This document shows positions 14,654-16,823 of a stretch of 16,823 bases of DNA, piece after piece. Source of the DNA: Gammaproteobacteria bacterium (GTDB taxonomy: Bacteria > Pseudomonadota > Gammaproteobacteria > Granulosicoccales > Granulosicoccaceae); NCBI GenBank assembly GCA_020444765.1, contig JAGRHW010000028.1:1-16823 (forward strand), read 5' to 3'. Made by a program: the position numbers and the translations under genes. How positions within the stretch are numbered: the first letter of the stretch is position 1; each line of letters starts with the position of its first letter. Under the pieces are notes generated by a model, which was not told the origin of the DNA, searched no databases, and saw only the letters and a list, made by a program, of their open reading frames with translations.

Positions 14654-15553
14654 TCAGATGCCGGCGACCTGGTAAAGCGGCGTTTGCTGGGCATATTCGC
14701 GAAAGTCGAACAGACTGCCGTTTTCCAGCAGTTCGACAAACGACCGGGCGTCGTTTGCTTCCGGAAACGCGCCTCCCTGCATGGCATCGATGCCCACATC
14801 CTGGAAATACAGCAGATCGTCATGGCTTTCGACGCCGTCGATAATACAATCCTTGTCCATGTATTGCGCCATCGCCACGCTTGCATCGACCAGTGACTGA
14901 TGCTGCGGGTGTTCGTTGATATGACTGATCAGCAAACGATCGATTTTGATGGCGGTCAGCGGCAGCCGGTGAAGATGCGTCAATGAGGCATACCCGGTGC
15001 CGAACTGGCCCATTTGACAGGAAATGCCGGCATCCTGCAGTTTTTGCAGCTTTTCGATGGTCGCTGCGATATCCCGCACCGCCACGTCTTCCTTGATTTC
15101 GCAACGCAGCCTGGCGGGATCGATGGCGGCGTTTTGAATCAGGCCAAGCACGTCTTCGGCAAAATCGCTTTGTTCGAAATACCGTGAATCTATGGCCACG
15201 CTGACAAACTGAAAGTCATTTTGCGGTCGCGCAGCGGCGACGGTTGCTATCAGCGCACAGGCCTGAGTCAGTTCCCAGCGGGCAATTTCACTGATCAGCT
15301 CCGCATCGTCTATGGTTTCGAGCAGTCTCGCCGGCTGGTGTTTGTGCGGACGTGGTTCCAGCCAGCGTAATTTGGATTCGGCGCCGATGATATTGCCGTT
15401 GGGTTTGACGATCGGCTGAAAATGCAGGGCGAGCTGCCCGTGTTGCAGCGCATTGCGCAGTATGTCGTCGAATTGGCGAGGAGTCGCTTTATCGCGCGTG
15501 ATGGACACAACCTGTCCGGTTTGTGCGGGGTGAAATTCCATTTTCAAATCCAT
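14654..15553 (-). CDS. Degenerate EAL domain protein, probably not an active c-di-GMP phosphodiesterase
   Basis: This 299-residue cytoplasmic protein is an EAL domain (about 28-270) with short ends and no GGDEF or sensor domain. LALHFQPIV, ESKLRW (59-64), GQFGTGYASL, IKIDR, DGVES and MQGGAF mark the fold. Several metal and catalytic positions are changed: EAL reads ESK, the strand usually carrying Asn reads SVAIDS (Ala120), the usual DDFGTG reads GQFGTG (182-187), and EGVE reads DGVE (239-242). Glu59, Glu152, Lys203 and Gln259 are kept. Loss of the Asp pair usually abolishes hydrolysis, so it may bind c-di-GMP or a protein. ATG 15541 is an alternative start; neither start has a clear ribosome site. 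Confidence 0.88.
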   Translation of the reverse strand: MDLKMEFHPAQTGQVVSITRDKATPRQFDDILRNALQHGQLALHFQPIVKPNGNIIGAESKLRWLEPRPHKHQPARLLETIDDAELISEIARWELTQACALIATVAAARPQNDFQFVSVAIDSRYFEQSDFAEDVLGLIQNAAIDPARLRCEIKEDVAVRDIAATIEKLQKLQDAGISCQMGQFGTGYASLTHLHRLPLTAIKIDRLLISHINEHPQHQSLVDASVAMAQYMDKDCIIDGVESHDDLLYFQDVGIDAMQGGAFPEANDARSFVELLENGSLFDFREYAQQTPLYQVAGI

Positions 15554-15563
15554 TTGTAGTGTT

Positions 15564-15585
15564 CGTATTGCGTCCGTGCAATACG
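15564..15585. promoter_or_regulatory. Perfect inverted repeat upstream of the EAL gene (operator-like)
   Basis: CGTATTGC (15564-15571) and GCAATACG (15578-15585) are exact reverse complements around 6 bases. The repeat ends 11 bases from the ATG of the EAL gene. The size and symmetry fit a dimeric regulator site (LuxR- or TetR-like), or a hairpin in the leader that would block the ribosome. Confidence 0.45.
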
Positions 15586-15686
15586 GGAAAACAGTTGTCC
15601 AAACCGGGTCGGGCCTGTCAGTTTTAGCGGTCCGGGCGGATAAATCTGTATTAAATCAGTCCTTAAGTATGGCCGGCCAGGCCGTT

Positions 15687-16112
15687 TTATTTCGGCGCCG
15701 GGGGCATCGTGTCAAAGGCCGGTATGCTGTCATCCATCTGATCCCAGACCGGGCGGCTGTTCGCGTAAACGATGGCTTCCGGCTTGAACCAGGAACTATC
15801 ATCAATTGTGCCAACCGCGACCGATGTCAGGCCCGGGCGGCCACTGTTGGTGCCGAACAGACGGCTGCCGCAGGTCGGGCAAAAGGCGAAGGTTTTGACA
15901 TTGCCGCTGTCCGCGGTTGTGGTGAAGTGCGTGGTTTCACCGTTTATGGTCATGTCATCACTGCTGAAAAACGCCAGCGACATATGCCCGGTGCCCGAAG
16001 CGCGGCGGCAGTGTTCGCAGTGACACTGGGCCATGCGGACGGGTGGTGTGTTGATGGTATAGTGGACAGTGCCGCAGAGGCAGTGGCCGGTGGCGAAAGG
16101 TTGGTCGGACAT
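15687..16112 (-). CDS. GFA/CENP-V-like zinc-binding protein
   Basis: This 141-residue protein has the cysteine pattern of the GFA family (glutathione-dependent formaldehyde-activating enzyme/CENP-V): GHCLCGTVHY (Cys11, Cys13), CHCEHCRRASG (Cys30, Cys32, Cys35) and FCPTCGSRLF (Cys78, Cys81). These would hold two zinc ions. The Gfa activity with S-hydroxymethylglutathione was described in Paracoccus, but most small members have no proven reaction, so I name only the family. The frame opens at 16148, but ATG 16112 has GAGG 8 bases upstream and matches usual family starts. It diverges from the DUF2797 gene across 116 bases. Confidence 0.9.
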   Translation of the reverse strand: MSDQPFATGHCLCGTVHYTINTPPVRMAQCHCEHCRRASGTGHMSLAFFSSDDMTINGETTHFTTTADSGNVKTFAFCPTCGSRLFGTNSGRPGLTSVAVGTIDDSSWFKPEAIVYANSRPVWDQMDDSIPAFDTMPPAPK

Positions 16113-16228
16113 GGGCTTTTCCTCGGTGTTGGCTGGAGCGATGAGCATATAGCAGGTCGCGCCGAAATGATATTGTCAGGTCGACCGGGTATAAACAGCA
16201 GGCGACAACAGGCACAGGAGTAAAACGC

Positions 16229-16823
16229 ATGCAGGGTACGGTTTCCAAGATGACGGCGAATCTTGCCGGGACGGTGGATTACGCTTTGCCGCTTGGCGAG
16301 CAGTCGCTGCCGCTCAACGAGCGGCTGGGACAGACACTGAGTCTTGAGTTTACCGGCAATATTTTTTGCGCGGCCTGCGGCCGTAAAACCAGCAAGAGTT
16401 TTTCGCAGGGGTTTTGTTTTCCGTGCATGCGTTCGCTGGCGTGCTGCGATATGTGCATCATGAAGCCGGAGACCTGCCATTTCGATCAAGGCACCTGCCG
16501 CGAACCGGATTGGGGCCAGCGCAATTGCATGGTGCCGCATACGGTTTATCTGGCCAATACCTCCGGCCTGAAAGTCGGCATCACCCGGCAGTCGCAGATT
16601 CCGACTCGCTGGATCGATCAGGGGGCGGCCCAGGCGCTGCCGGTTTTCAGTGTCAAAACCCGCAAGATATCCGGGCTTGTAGAAATCGCGCTGGCCAATT
16701 ATATGGCGGATAAAACCAACTGGCGGGCCTTGCTCAAGGGTGAGGCCGATGCGCTGGACTTACCGCAACTCGCGCGCAAAGCCGTCCCGAAAGTGGAAAA
16801 CCGTCTGGCGGCGATCGTCGATG
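16229..16823 (+). CDS. DUF2797 family protein, C-terminus cut by window end
   Basis: The frame runs open from ATG 16229 to the last base, giving 198 whole codons. The start has AGGAG 8 bases upstream. A cysteine-rich part (about residues 47-95) includes CAACGRKTSKSF, CFPCMRSLACCDMC and later CHFDQGTC, probably binding zinc. It is followed by CMVPHTVYLANTSGLKVGITR, a stretch resembling the core of GIY-YIG nuclease-like folds. This combination matches DUF2797 as I know it. The role is unknown and the protein is probably cytoplasmic. The next region, around ISGLVEIALANYMADKTNWR, continues the family pattern. Confidence 0.82.
   Translation, partial: MQGTVSKMTANLAGTVDYALPLGEQSLPLNERLGQTLSLEFTGNIFCAACGRKTSKSFSQGFCFPCMRSLACCDMCIMKPETCHFDQGTCREPDWGQRNCMVPHTVYLANTSGLKVGITRQSQIPTRWIDQGAAQALPVFSVKTRKISGLVEIALANYMADKTNWRALLKGEADALDLPQLARKAVPKVENRLAAIVD

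Noticed and set aside
15668..15685. GC-rich GGCCGGCCAGGCC followed by TTTTATTT as a terminator
   Set aside because: The usable stem is only about 4 bp and its T tract is on the plus strand, where no gene ends.
16173..16195. TTGTCA and TATAAA as a promoter for the DUF2797 gene
   Set aside because: The boxes are only 11 bases apart, too close for a sigma-70 promoter.
15576..16223. Plus-strand open frame of 215 residues
   Set aside because: It covers the GFA protein on the opposite strand, whose seven zinc-ligand cysteines identify the true gene.

Overview
The window looks like part of a gammaproteobacterial chromosome with moderate GC content. This placement is an inference from gene content and from Shine-Dalgarno-led genes; no rRNA, tRNA or taxonomic marker is present. 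I found no insertion sequence, phage gene, CRISPR array or attachment site. Most of the window is tightly packed coding DNA.

Region 1 (1-1396, + strand) holds the tail of a DUF1501 protein, deoC (deoxyribose-phosphate aldolase) and a hot-dog-fold thioesterase. Region 2 (1483-3246, - strand) holds two envelope genes: a HAMP-domain membrane protein with no output domain, and a lipoprotein with an ASH/HYDIN-like beta domain followed by TPR-like repeats. A hairpin lies between them.

Region 3 (3487-8398, + strand) is the most interesting part. Seven closely spaced genes run in one direction: an unrecognised protein with a TPR-like tail; a large protein with a degenerate receiver-like domain; a small Ras-like GTPase of the MglA/conservon type; a protein with winged-helix-like and possibly roadblock-like parts and no canonical start codon at the edge of its open frame; a clear roadblock/LC7 protein; a stand-alone Aer-type PAS protein; and a PhnD-like binding protein without a signal peptide. 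The last two overlap by ATGA. Together they look like a GTPase/roadblock signalling module with a redox sensor and a cytoplasmic ligand sensor attached. I do not recognise this exact assembly as a described system.

Region 4 (8400-10617, + strand) pairs a DUF3050 protein (heme-oxygenase-like fold, with a histidine/acidic cluster that could bind metal) with an MFS transporter, behind an imperfect inverted repeat that overlaps a -10-like hexamer. Region 5 (10577-13307, - strand) has a fused PabB-PabC enzyme for p-aminobenzoate synthesis, followed by a membrane-anchored alpha/beta hydrolase whose end overlaps the MFS gene tail to tail. Region 6 (13451-14643, + strand) has a lipoprotein lytic transglycosylase and an IalB-family secreted protein. 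Region 7 (14654-16823) has a degenerate EAL protein (-) with a perfect inverted repeat just before its start, a GFA/CENP-V-like zinc protein (-), and a divergent DUF2797 gene (+) cut by the window end.
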